The position numbers and the translations under genes were made by a program. DNA of 64,000 nt from an uncultured Roseburia sp. Lineage in GTDB: Bacteria; Bacillota; Clostridia; Lachnospirales; Lachnospiraceae. The notes under the pieces were generated by a model. That model saw only the letters and a list, made by a program, of their open reading frames with translations. It searched no databases and was not told the DNA's origin. Shown one piece after another: positions 28,899-36,596 of this stretch. The stretch lies in assembly GCA_934309475.1 (NCBI GenBank), contig CAKRDK010000010.1, positions 1 through 64,000 on the forward strand, read 5' to 3'. Every line of letters starts with the position of its first letter. The first letter of the stretch is position 1.

Positions 28899-29693
28899 TT
28901 AAGCGTCTATCAGTGCTACCGGATCCTGTGGCACGCCATCTTTCTGGATTTCAAAGTAGAGATTGCTTCCCTCCACCGAAAAATATTTTGTCGGCTCACT
29001 GACATATCCAATGACCTGACCTTCCTCGACGAGATCCCCCACTTCAAAATTCAAATCCTTCAACTGGCCGTAGATTGCAGTATATCCATCGCCTAAATCC
29101 ATTGTGACCGTACATCCTGTCACCTCATTTTGTGTGATGTCCGTAATTTTTCCCTGTGCTGCTGCAAAAACTTTATTGTTGACCTCACCCGCAATTAAAA
29201 TTGCCGGATTGTATTTATATTGGTCAAGCGTCGCAAAATACACCGTCTGATCCATGTGGAATCCTAAGATAACATCACCCTCCATCGGCCAGGACAATCC
29301 CTCGTCTGCCGAAAAATGCAATGCCGTGCCCGATGCCGCCGTACTTTCCGATGCCTGCCCGGTCTCGGATGTCTGTTTGGTCTCGGACTCCCCGGACGTA
29401 TCTTCTTCCGTTTCTTCTGTCTGCTCGGACACTTCCGCTACATCCTCTGCCTCTTTTGGCAGCACAACGGATGACGCCTGCTGTAGTTCCTCTTCAGTAT
29501 CCTCCTGTGCCGCAAGTTCTTCCTCACGCGCAAGCTCTGCCTCCTGGGCAAGTTGCTGTTCCTTTTCCTGTCTTTCTTTTGTCTGCTGGCTCGTGTAGAA
29601 CCAGGTCATTCCAATCGCGGCAAGAATCACAAGTGTTCCTGCTATCACGTATTGTTTTTGCCGTAAAATAAAGGCTCCTCTTTTCTTTTTCAT
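28899..29693 (-). CDS. spoIIQ: SpoIIQ-like degenerate M23 protein
   Basis: A 264-residue protein with one N-terminal membrane helix (about 15-33), a Glu/Gln-rich stalk (to about 115) and a C-terminal LytM/M23-type fold (about 130-264). It follows spoIID by 94 bases, the usual spoIID-spoIIQ order in Clostridia, so a forespore role in engulfment with SpoIIIAH is likely. The zinc ligands of active M23 enzymes appear lost: the HxH-type site reads YGQL and the last ligand position reads LYFE. GGTGG precedes the ATG. Confidence 0.8.
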   Translation of the reverse strand: MKKKRGAFILRQKQYVIAGTLVILAAIGMTWFYTSQQTKERQEKEQQLAQEAELAREEELAAQEDTEEELQQASSVVLPKEAEDVAEVSEQTEETEEDTSGESETKQTSETGQASESTAASGTALHFSADEGLSWPMEGDVILGFHMDQTVYFATLDQYKYNPAILIAGEVNNKVFAAAQGKITDITQNEVTGCTVTMDLGDGYTAIYGQLKDLNFEVGDLVEEGQVIGYVSEPTKYFSVEGSNLYFEIQKDGVPQDPVALIDA

Positions 29694-29787
29694 GTTGTCA
29701 CCACCCATAGTTTTTTCCTCACATCACCTGTGATTTACTCTTATTGTTTCCTCTTTTCCAACACTTATACGAATGATGACAATTTTT

Positions 29788-30798
29788 TTATGTTTCAGGT
29801 GTGAGCGTTACCAGTTCCGTTCCCTGAAAAAAATAATTTAAAATTTCCGCATATGTTTTCCCTTCCTCCGCCAGTTTTTGCGCCGTATTCTGGCTTAATC
29901 CGTAGCCATGCCCGATTCCCTTCGTGACAATCCTGATTTTTTTCCCTTCTTCCTGTATGGAAAAATAAGACGATGGCAGTTCGAATTTCTCGCGAAACTC
30001 CTCCCCGGTCATCTCGTTTTCCCCCAGTTTTATCGAGAGCACATAGCCCGCCGCATCGCGCTCTCCAATCTGCACCTGCTCGAACTCCTCCGGTATCCCA
30101 CATTGCTCATAAAATTCTTTTTGGGAAAAATAATAGACACCCAAATACCCTTTTGCGCTGATGTCCTCCTTGCAGACCACGTCGGAAAGATACGGCATAT
30201 CCCCCTCACCGACTGCCTCGGCGATGTTGCGCGTCTGTCCGCTGCTGACCGCATGATATTCTGCATTGATAGTCTTTCCTTCATATTCGAGTACCTGATT
30301 TTGTGTGTCCTGCACATATTTTTCCAATTTTTGATACATTTCATTAAATTTATCCTGTCCCCAGAGTCTCGTCAGCTCATCCAAAGACAGCGCTTCCGGC
30401 ATGGCATTCCCGCTCTCTTCTGCCAAAACACAGTTCGTCCGCGCTATGACGCACTGCGCCCGGACGGCTTCCGGCTCCGCGTTGACGTTGATTTCATTCG
30501 CCACAATCCGTGGAAGTGTCTGTTCGATTTCGGACAGGGCTGCGCCGCTGTCGGTCTGCTCTTGGCTGCTGTCCCGGGATTCGCTGTTGTTCTGCTCTTG
30601 GTTGCTGTCCCGGGATTCGCTGTTGTTCTGTCCTTTGTTGTTGTCCTTGTCTTCTGTATTGCCTTGCGCAACCGCTTGCGCGTTTTGCCCGTCCAGCAGG
30701 CTCTCCAGCTCTAATTTTTGCATAAAAATAGTGACAAGCAGTGGAAGTATTAACATGATAATCAGAATGGATAACAGATTTTCCAGCTTTTTTTTCAT
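29788..30798 (-). CDS. spoIID: Stage II sporulation protein D
   Basis: A 336-residue membrane-anchored lytic transglycosylase needed for engulfment. One helix (about 6-28) is followed by an Asn/Ser/Gln-rich spacer carrying a 12-residue repeat (about 48-85) and the SpoIID domain. The general-acid Glu lies in EPEAVRAQCVIART. Other hallmarks are EYHAVSSGQTRN and the C-terminal GIGHGYGLSQNTAQKLA. AAGGAG lies 9 bases before ATG 30798. It lies downstream of rsmA and directly upstream of spoIIQ. Confidence 0.93.
   Translation of the reverse strand: MKKKLENLLSILIIMLILPLLVTIFMQKLELESLLDGQNAQAVAQGNTEDKDNNKGQNNSESRDSNQEQNNSESRDSSQEQTDSGAALSEIEQTLPRIVANEINVNAEPEAVRAQCVIARTNCVLAEESGNAMPEALSLDELTRLWGQDKFNEMYQKLEKYVQDTQNQVLEYEGKTINAEYHAVSSGQTRNIAEAVGEGDMPYLSDVVCKEDISAKGYLGVYYFSQKEFYEQCGIPEEFEQVQIGERDAAGYVLSIKLGENEMTGEEFREKFELPSSYFSIQEEGKKIRIVTKGIGHGYGLSQNTAQKLAEEGKTYAEILNYFFQGTELVTLTPET
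30555..30626 (-). repeat. 36-bp direct repeat in spoIID
   Basis: Two nearly identical 36-base units (30555-30590 and 30591-30626) encode NSESRDSxQEQN-type linker sequence after the membrane helix. The in-frame unit allows spacer length change. Confidence 0.85.
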
Positions 30799-30855
30799 CA
30801 AAAAAATCTCCTTGTCCTTCATTATATGAAGGCAGGAGATTTTTAGAACTCTGCT

Positions 30856-31722
30856 CTATAATTTTGATTTTATGATGTTGCTGAGCTGCGCAAACTGTTC
30901 TAGGGATAATGCTTCCCCACGGATGGTTGCCGGAACGCCGAGTTCCTCGATGCTTTCCTGAATAAGTTCCTTGGAAAGATGAATCTCCGGCGAGTTGTTC
31001 AATCCGTTTACAAGTGTCTTTCTTCTCTGATTAAACGATGCACGAATCAGACGAAACATTAATTTCTCGTCCTCTACCTGCACCGGTACTTCCGTGTGGC
31101 GCGTCAGACGAATCACGGCACTTCCGACATTCGGACGCGGCATGAAACAGTTCGGCGGCACATTTGCGACAATTTCCGGCTTCGCATAATATTGCACTGC
31201 AAGGGAGAGCGCACCGTAATCTTTTGTGCCCGGTCCGACCTGCATACGGTCTGCCACTTCTTTCTGCACCATGATTGTGATGCTGTCAATCGGAACATGG
31301 CTCTCGAACAGCCCCATAATAATCGGTGTTGTGATATAGTACGGAAGATTTGCAACTACTTTTATAGGTCTTCCATTGTTTTTTTCTGCGGCAAGGCGGT
31401 TAATATCCACCTTTAAAATATCCTCATTGATAACGGTCACATTGTCGTATTCGCTTAACGTGTCCGCAAGAATCGGAATCAGGTTCTTATCAATCTCAAC
31501 GGCTGCCACTTCCCTCGCGCTCTCGCACAAATACTGCGTCATGGTTCCGATTCCCGGTCCGATTTCCAGCACAAAATCATCTTTTGTAATCTGGGCGGAC
31601 TCTATGATTTTCTCTAAAACATGTGTGTCAATCAGAAAATTCTGCCCGAATTTTTTCTGAAAATTAAAATTGTATTTTTGCAGAACCGCAATCGTATTCT
31701 GCGGGATTCCAAGTGATGCCAT
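30856..31722 (-). CDS. rsmA: 16S rRNA dimethyladenosine transferase
   Basis: A 288-residue KsgA/RsmA enzyme that dimethylates A1518 and A1519 of 16S rRNA late in 30S assembly. It shows KKFGQNFLID near residue 24, the SAM-binding VLEIGPGIGTMTQYL, the acidic VAAVEID, the catalytic NLPYYITTPI, and the C-terminal domain with FNQRRKTLVNGL. GAGGGAA precedes the ATG. It is in a leftward operon between a small hypothetical gene and spoIID. Confidence 0.96.
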   Translation of the reverse strand: MASLGIPQNTIAVLQKYNFNFQKKFGQNFLIDTHVLEKIIESAQITKDDFVLEIGPGIGTMTQYLCESAREVAAVEIDKNLIPILADTLSEYDNVTVINEDILKVDINRLAAEKNNGRPIKVVANLPYYITTPIIMGLFESHVPIDSITIMVQKEVADRMQVGPGTKDYGALSLAVQYYAKPEIVANVPPNCFMPRPNVGSAVIRLTRHTEVPVQVEDEKLMFRLIRASFNQRRKTLVNGLNNSPEIHLSKELIQESIEELGVPATIRGEALSLEQFAQLSNIIKSKL

Positions 31723-31734
31723 TTGCGCTTCCCT

Positions 31735-32139
31735 CTATCTTTCTGCAATCTTTTCTTCGAAAAGACGGTCTAAAAATTCATTGTACAGCTTCTGGTATGT
31801 CTCGTGGAAAATCTGTGCAATGCTACCATCTCCACCGCTCATCTGGGATACTTCGTAAATCTCAAATGCTGTCTCATAAAGTTCCGGATTCTTCTCGTAA
31901 AAAACTTCGGTCAGCGTATCCTGCAATGTAAACTCTGCATCCTGTGTCAGATTCTGCTTGAAATCTTCTTTTGAAATGCAGCCATTCTCCTCATAATCGG
32001 AGAGAAAAATATGTCCCTCTGTCTCTGCCACCAATGCCTCATATGCCTCTCTGACATCTTCATAGGTCAGTGCTTTATATTCTTTATTCCAGTATTCCTC
32101 AAATGCTTCCTGATTCGGAAAACGTTCAAAAATCTCCAT
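31735..32139 (-). CDS. Conserved hypothetical protein upstream of rsmA
   Basis: A 134-residue acidic soluble protein, mostly helical, with no cysteine cluster, signal or membrane helix. I do not recognise a family. AGAGGAA lies 5 bases before ATG 32139. It ends 12 bases before rsmA begins and is preceded by its own promoter, so it opens the rsmA-spoIID-spoIIQ transcription block. Confidence 0.65.
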   Translation of the reverse strand: MEIFERFPNQEAFEEYWNKEYKALTYEDVREAYEALVAETEGHIFLSDYEENGCISKEDFKQNLTQDAEFTLQDTLTEVFYEKNPELYETAFEIYEVSQMSGGDGSIAQIFHETYQKLYNEFLDRLFEEKIAER

Positions 32140-32216
32140 TGTTCCTCTTTCTGCCAGCCTGTGGCGGTACTTTTCTTCTTGATGTCTCACGCCAAAACGG
32201 GCGTGGGTCTGACATG

Positions 32217-32245
32217 ATTATAGCTTATTGGGCGGAAATTCGCAA
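32217..32245 (-). promoter_or_regulatory. Promoter of the rsmA operon
   Basis: Minus-strand TTGCGA (32240-32245), a 17-base spacer, TATAAT (32217-32222). A small hairpin CACGCC/GGCGTG (32188-32205) lies at the very start of the predicted transcript and may stabilise it. Confidence 0.78.
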
Positions 32246-32350
32246 CATTGGAGGGTGAGAATCTACTTACACAGCAGTTGTCTTCCACATGGTCATACAG
32301 TTCCGTTTTTCCTTATTGATGCAACTGGCTGACTTATAGGGACGGATAAA

Positions 32351-32392
32351 CAGCGGGATTTCAAAACCTTTTTAGGTCTTGGAATCCCGCTG
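32351..32392 (-). terminator. Hairpin downstream of the orphan immunity gene
   Basis: CAGCGGGATT (32351-32360) pairs with AATCCCGCTG (32383-32392), and the inner part also pairs. The minus-strand tail is only moderately T-rich. It marks the left border of the toxin-immunity island. Confidence 0.65.
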
Positions 32393-32424
32393 ATACACTA
32401 ACTAAATTATGCGGATACATAAAT

Positions 32425-32904
32425 TTAAATTAATTCAGAAAGCCAACTATCTAAAGCATCTCCCTCTAGAATCTCTTCCGATTGCTCAATATCTTTAAAA
32501 TCCAATACTGGAGTTTTCACTATTTTTACAGCCCCAATTTCTTTTCTTGTTATACTCTTAATAAATACGAATTGCTCTTTCTTTTCAAAAATATATTCCT
32601 GTGCCAATTGCTCTGAATTGATCCATATCATATATGAATCATTTAGCACAGCATTTCTAGATACTTTATCTGCAAATAAATGAAAGTATTTATCTTTATA
32701 TTTTATTAATACATCTTCATTGTATATTATATCTACCTCATTTGCTTTAACAATTTTCATATATAACTCAGAATGTTCATTTCCCAGTACATCAATATAA
32801 TTAGTAAATCCCTCCTTTCTTACTCTTGATGTAATTATGAATTCACAATTTCTCTTTTTAATTTTGTATTTTAAGCCACTATACTCACAATACATATCAC
32901 TCAT
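32425..32904 (-). CDS. Putative orphan immunity protein
   Basis: A 159-residue acidic, beta-rich soluble protein without signal or membrane helix. No family recognised. GAGGAG lies 7 bases before its ATG. It follows, by 17 bases, a toxin C-terminal fragment that has lost its N-terminal part, so it is best read as that toxin's immunity protein kept after displacement. The gene is intact and more AT-rich than the flanking core genes. Confidence 0.6.
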   Translation of the reverse strand: MSDMYCEYSGLKYKIKKRNCEFIITSRVRKEGFTNYIDVLGNEHSELYMKIVKANEVDIIYNEDVLIKYKDKYFHLFADKVSRNAVLNDSYMIWINSEQLAQEYIFEKKEQFVFIKSITRKEIGAVKIVKTPVLDFKDIEQSEEILEGDALDSWLSELI

Positions 32905-32921
32905 AGTTAAATCTCCTCAAC

Positions 32922-33224
32922 TCATTTTAGTAACCAACCTAAATCAGAATTGTATACAAATTGTTGCGTTAGCGCTCCTGTTTCAGCGTCATATATACTC
33001 AGAATATCTCCATCTACAAAAGGTCGTGTATCTTGTACAAGTTCTGGCAAGACAATATTCTTACTACCTGTAAATCCACGTCCTGTATAAGGAGCATTTG
33101 CCTCTATTGGAAAATCCTCGGGAACTTTGATACCATCTGCATCATCTAATGTCTTTAGGGTATTAGAATGTTCATCAACCGAAACAAAACCTCTGACACC
33201 ACTATAATTCTCATTATATAATTA
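32922..33224 (-). pseudogene. Toxin C-terminal fragment (cassette 3)
   Basis: An open minus-strand frame of about 100 codons with no start codon, beginning YNENYSGVRGFVS and ending DLGWLLK before TGA at 32922. An in-frame stop precedes it at the point where the IS4-like element begins, so the upstream part is gone. Size, position and the following immunity-like gene fit a polymorphic-toxin C-terminal domain. The toxic activity is not recognisable to me. Confidence 0.6.
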
Positions 33225-33225
33225 A

Positions 33226-34325
33226 CTCAAACTTCGCACATTAAAATGTGCCTATGCACCTTGAAAATTCAATAATAACTGGCATAAAAATAGCATGAAA
33301 CCAATGGTTTTGGTATAATTGAGTTGCCGAAAAACAATTACAAACCGGAGGCTCATGCTATGAATAAAAGTATAACACAAGCGACTCAAAATGATAAGCA
33401 GATTTCTAAATCTATCAAACGATTTTTCACAAGGTTTCATATTTCCTCAGCCTTGAAAGCTGCCAATGTTCTTATTATAGATGATTCCATGTTTGAACGT
33501 AACCGTTCCAAAAAGGTAGAGCTTCTTGCAAAGGTCTATGACCACGCAAAACATAAATATCGCTTCGGATTTAGAATGCTTACTTTTGGATGGTCAGATG
33601 GGAGTACATTTTTACCGGTAAACAGCATTCTTCTTTCAACAGAAAACAAAAAGAATCGTATTAATGAAGCGGCTGAGGTAGACAAAAGAACCGTTGGTTA
33701 CAAGCGCAGAAAGCTGTCTATGGAAAAGGGAACCCATGCCATGCTTGTACTTCTGGAAACTGCTAAAAAAGCTGCAATTCCGGCAAAATATGTTCTTTTT
33801 AACAGCTGGTTTTCATCTCCAAGCACCCTTCATGCTGTCAAACGAATGGATTTTGATATAATCGGAATGGTGAAAAATCTCCAAAAATGTTTTTTCGCTA
33901 CAACGGCGAAGATATGTCTTTAATCTCCATTTACAACAAAAATAAAAAGAGACGGGGCAAATCAAAATATCTGCTTTCTGTTATGATTGATGTAGTGAAG
34001 GATGGGGACATAATCCCTACCAAAGTAGTTTATGTCCGCAATCGCAACAAACGCAAGGAATATCTCTGCCTCATTTCCACAGATGTAAATCTGGATGAAA
34101 ATGAAATCATCCGGATTTATGGAAAACGCTGGGATATAGAGGTATTTTTCAAGGTATGCAAAAGCTACCTTAACTTGAGCAGAGAATGCAATTCTCTGTC
34201 CTATGATGCAATGACTGCGCATACCGCAGTTGTTTTCACCCGATATATGATGCTGTCACTGGAAAGCTGGGAATCCAATGATAACCGGTCACTTGGGGAG
34301 CTCTTTTTATACTTTTCTGACTTCC
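33226..34325 (+). mobile_element. IS4-family element, decayed
   Basis: The left end starts near 33226 with ACTCAAACTTCGCACA and a small palindrome (GCACATT/AATGTGC, 33235-33252 region). It carries one transposase frame on the plus strand, and the right end is missing: similarity stops near 34310-34325, where the sequence becomes the antisense of an immunity gene. No matching right inverted repeat or target duplication can therefore be shown. Borders are approximate. Confidence 0.75.
33360..34320 (+). pseudogene. IS4-family DDE transposase, frameshifted and truncated
   Basis: GGAGG precedes the ATG at 33360 (MNKSITQATQNDK). DDE features are visible: LIIDDSMFERNRSKKVELLA with the first Asp, MDFDIIGMVK with the second, and the YREK-like IYGKRWDIEVFFK with the Glu. 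The frame breaks at an A-run (33873-33877), where one missing base would restore VKKSPKMFFRYNG. The second frame continues to about 34310, then reads into unrelated antisense sequence, so the C-terminus is lost. It should be inactive. Confidence 0.85.
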
Positions 34326-34718
34326 AAAATTTAAATTTCCCATCTACGGTAACATTCATATTGTTCTCGTTGAAATCCTTATTACATATACTAATTCCCA
34401 TACCCTCATTTATAATTACGGGAGTATCCCTAATATTATTAATTATTTCATCTTGAACAAAATAGCTAATATACTCTATCATTCCATCTTCTGGATTAAT
34501 TGCTATGCCAAACGGGGCTTGCGCTTATCCTCATAAAACAAATGGTAATTTTGTCCTATTCCTTTATCAACAGCTGATATTTCAAATAAAACAAGCCCCT
34601 CTCCCATACCTTCTATTTTTCGAATATATTTTTGGTTATTAAATACTTTTTCAAACTTCACTTTTTTCGCCTCTCTAATTAGAGATTTTTTAGAAGTGAT
34701 TGTGTAGAATCTAGGCAT
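34318..34718 (-). pseudogene. Immunity protein (cassette 2), frameshifted and truncated
   Basis: Two minus-strand frames together read as one protein. Part one runs from MPRFYTITSKKSLIRE to FYEDKRK; part two continues APFGIAINPEDGMIEYISYF to VDGKFKFWKSEK. A single lost base near 34515 separates them, and the C-terminus is cut where the IS remnant begins. It lies 43 bases after the KptA-like toxin fragment and is probably its immunity gene. Family unknown. Confidence 0.7.
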
Positions 34719-34760
34719 AGAAAAAGCCAACAGATTTTTTACGTCTACTGGCTCAAAACA

Positions 34761-34937
34761 TTACATCTTCATTATATATTTACTTGGTATTTCATCAGCC
34801 AACCAAACTTTTTCATTTCCATAATAAAATACTATGCCTTCTTTCCATGCCTGTTTAACATCAATTTTCAAGATACAAGTTTTCACATCATGCCTCATAT
34901 CGACACTATGGGCAGTTTCAACATCCTGTGACAAATC
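34761..34937 (-). pseudogene. KptA/ART-like toxin C-terminal fragment (cassette 2)
   Basis: A 58-codon open frame with no start, from DLSQDVETAHSVDMRH through KTCILKIDVKQAW, GIVFYYGNEKVWLADEIPSKY to the TAA at 34761. The order HLS-like motif, ETA, RH, hydrophobic LKID and a final VWLADEIPxKY matches the end of RNA 2'-phosphotransferase (KptA) and related ADP-ribosyltransferase toxins. An in-frame stop at 34938-34940 and an alternative frame upstream show it is a remnant. Confidence 0.65.
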
Positions 34938-34973
34938 CTATATCTGCATAAGGATTATTTTTCTTTAAAGATA

Positions 34974-35315
34974 CTACCTAACAATATTAATTCCCTCTAT
35001 CTTCCCACTATCTGCATTGATTTTATAATTACGTCCATAAAAATCCGATGCAAAAATAGTATCATCTTTTATACCTATCTGCTCGTAAGGAAGCGGATTT
35101 TTTAACTCTGGATAGCGGGTAGATAAATCCTCTGATTGCCAAATTAAATTTGCTTGCGCATCCAAACAATAAATATTATTAATCTCCGTTCTATTAAACG
35201 GAATCCCCAGTAATACTATATACTTTTCTTTATACTGAACTACAGTTCGAATATCAAATTCAAAATCATAGCTATTACCATTGATTTCAATATATTTCTT
35301 CTCATATAGATACAT
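34974..35315 (-). CDS. Putative immunity protein (cassette 1)
   Basis: A 113-residue beta-rich protein with no signal or membrane helix. It contains LDAQANLIWQSEDLS and a terminal INADSGKIEG, resembling a single propeller-like blade seen in several toxin-associated immunity proteins. Its start abuts the toxin stop (35316), so the pair should be translated together. Assigned as immunity protein by context; no named family. Confidence 0.65.
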   Translation of the reverse strand: MYLYEKKYIEINGNSYDFEFDIRTVVQYKEKYIVLLGIPFNRTEINNIYCLDAQANLIWQSEDLSTRYPELKNPLPYEQIGIKDDTIFASDFYGRNYKINADSGKIEGINIVR

Positions 35316-36422
35316 TTAATTACCCTCCAAAAGCCTTTCATTCTTAAAATCACCAATTCTTTGCCCAATTAAATCATATTGTGTTCCACCACCATTCCCC
35401 CATCCATCTAAAGGATTGACCTCGCCTACTCTTATGTGTGTTCCAGTCTCCAATTCTACATCACATACATATTTAGGGGTATTAGGTAGCGCAAACTTAT
35501 TTTGTATTTCTAGAGGTGTTAGTCCTTTAATATCATCTGCTTTCATTACCCAACTTCCATACATACCCGAGCCATCTGGCACATTATCATATACTCTAAC
35601 AAAAGTAGTATTTTCAGTAAGTTCAATTTCCTTTACTAAAGTTCCGGGTTTATATGGTGGCTTATAATCCGGCTTGACATTATCAATAAACCATTGATTA
35701 GTTTCTTCTGCTGTAAATGTCTTAGTTTCGATAAATTCTATTGTTTCTGTGCCACCCTCATACGCAGCCACACTTCCGACCTTGGAAAAAATTTCTCCTA
35801 CAGCCCCTTCTATGGCTTCCTGAACCGCAATAGATCCTAACACAAATCCTGCCACAGTTCCGACCGGATGCTGCCGCATACTGTTCTTATTTGCGTATTC
35901 GCTTTTCGATACCTCCTCTATGGTATGTCCCTCTGCTTCCGCAATATAACTTTTTAATCCATCCCTTATTTTCCCCAAAAAAGGAACGGATTCGAATGCT
36001 CCGGTGGTAATAGATGCTGCCACGCTCATCTTATTCGCCAATGCCACCATCTTTTGATACTCCGAATATTCCTCATCCGACATGCTGTTGCGCAATACCA
36101 TAATATAATTTGCATTATTGCTATCCCGCATTTTCTGTGCAGTGCTTCCATCGGCAAAATATTTATCGAGTAATTCTTTTGCCTTTTTTACCTCTTCTTT
36201 GCTGAGCTTATAATCCGACTCCAGCCACTTGTCAAGGTCAACCTCTACCTCTCTCGTGTCTTCCTTCTTACCGGCTTCATCCTCTGTTCTCCGGTATGTG
36301 GCGCCATTTTCGGTAATCGACTGCTCTGTGTTATGATAACACTCCGCAATTTTCGATAACGTCGAACTTAAAATGCCAATCTGCCCTTTCGCAGTATCAA
36401 GTTCCCCGCAAATCGCTTCCAT
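35316..36422 (-). CDS. Polymorphic toxin, WXG/LXG-like, probably N-terminally truncated
   Basis: 368 residues from ATG 36422. The first 60 residues are helical, like the end of a WXG/LXG-type type VII secretion domain. A middle part with hydrophobic Gly-rich segments (SVAASITTGAF, VGTVAGFVLGSIAV) resembles pre-toxin regions. A C-terminal domain (about 270-368) has TFVRVYDN, LTPLEIQNKFALP, GTHIRVGEV and GGGTQYDL. The open frame runs upstream to 36494, including NELGKWQGYSGIG, a W-x-G-like turn, then meets a stop with no start codon. The normal N-terminus is therefore missing or frameshifted. Toxic activity unassigned. Confidence 0.65.
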   Translation of the reverse strand: MEAICGELDTAKGQIGILSSTLSKIAECYHNTEQSITENGATYRRTEDEAGKKEDTREVEVDLDKWLESDYKLSKEEVKKAKELLDKYFADGSTAQKMRDSNNANYIMVLRNSMSDEEYSEYQKMVALANKMSVAASITTGAFESVPFLGKIRDGLKSYIAEAEGHTIEEVSKSEYANKNSMRQHPVGTVAGFVLGSIAVQEAIEGAVGEIFSKVGSVAAYEGGTETIEFIETKTFTAEETNQWFIDNVKPDYKPPYKPGTLVKEIELTENTTFVRVYDNVPDGSGMYGSWVMKADDIKGLTPLEIQNKFALPNTPKYVCDVELETGTHIRVGEVNPLDGWGNGGGTQYDLIGQRIGDFKNERLLEGN

Positions 36423-36596
36423 CGAACTTCCTATTCCGGAATACCCCTGCCATTTTCCAAGCTCATTTCGAATCGTCTGTAACTTTCCACCTGCCTATGT
36501 TTGTCGTTTATTTCACTCAAAACATAACACTTTTCCTGTACTTTGTGTGGATTTTCCGACAGACGACACGATAAATGCGACGAATAACCACTTTTT

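Noticed and set aside
33873..33880. Possible programmed -1 frameshift in the IS4 transposase
   Set aside because: The heptamer GAAAAAT does not allow proper re-pairing of the first codon, IS4 elements do not normally use frameshifting, and the element is also truncated.
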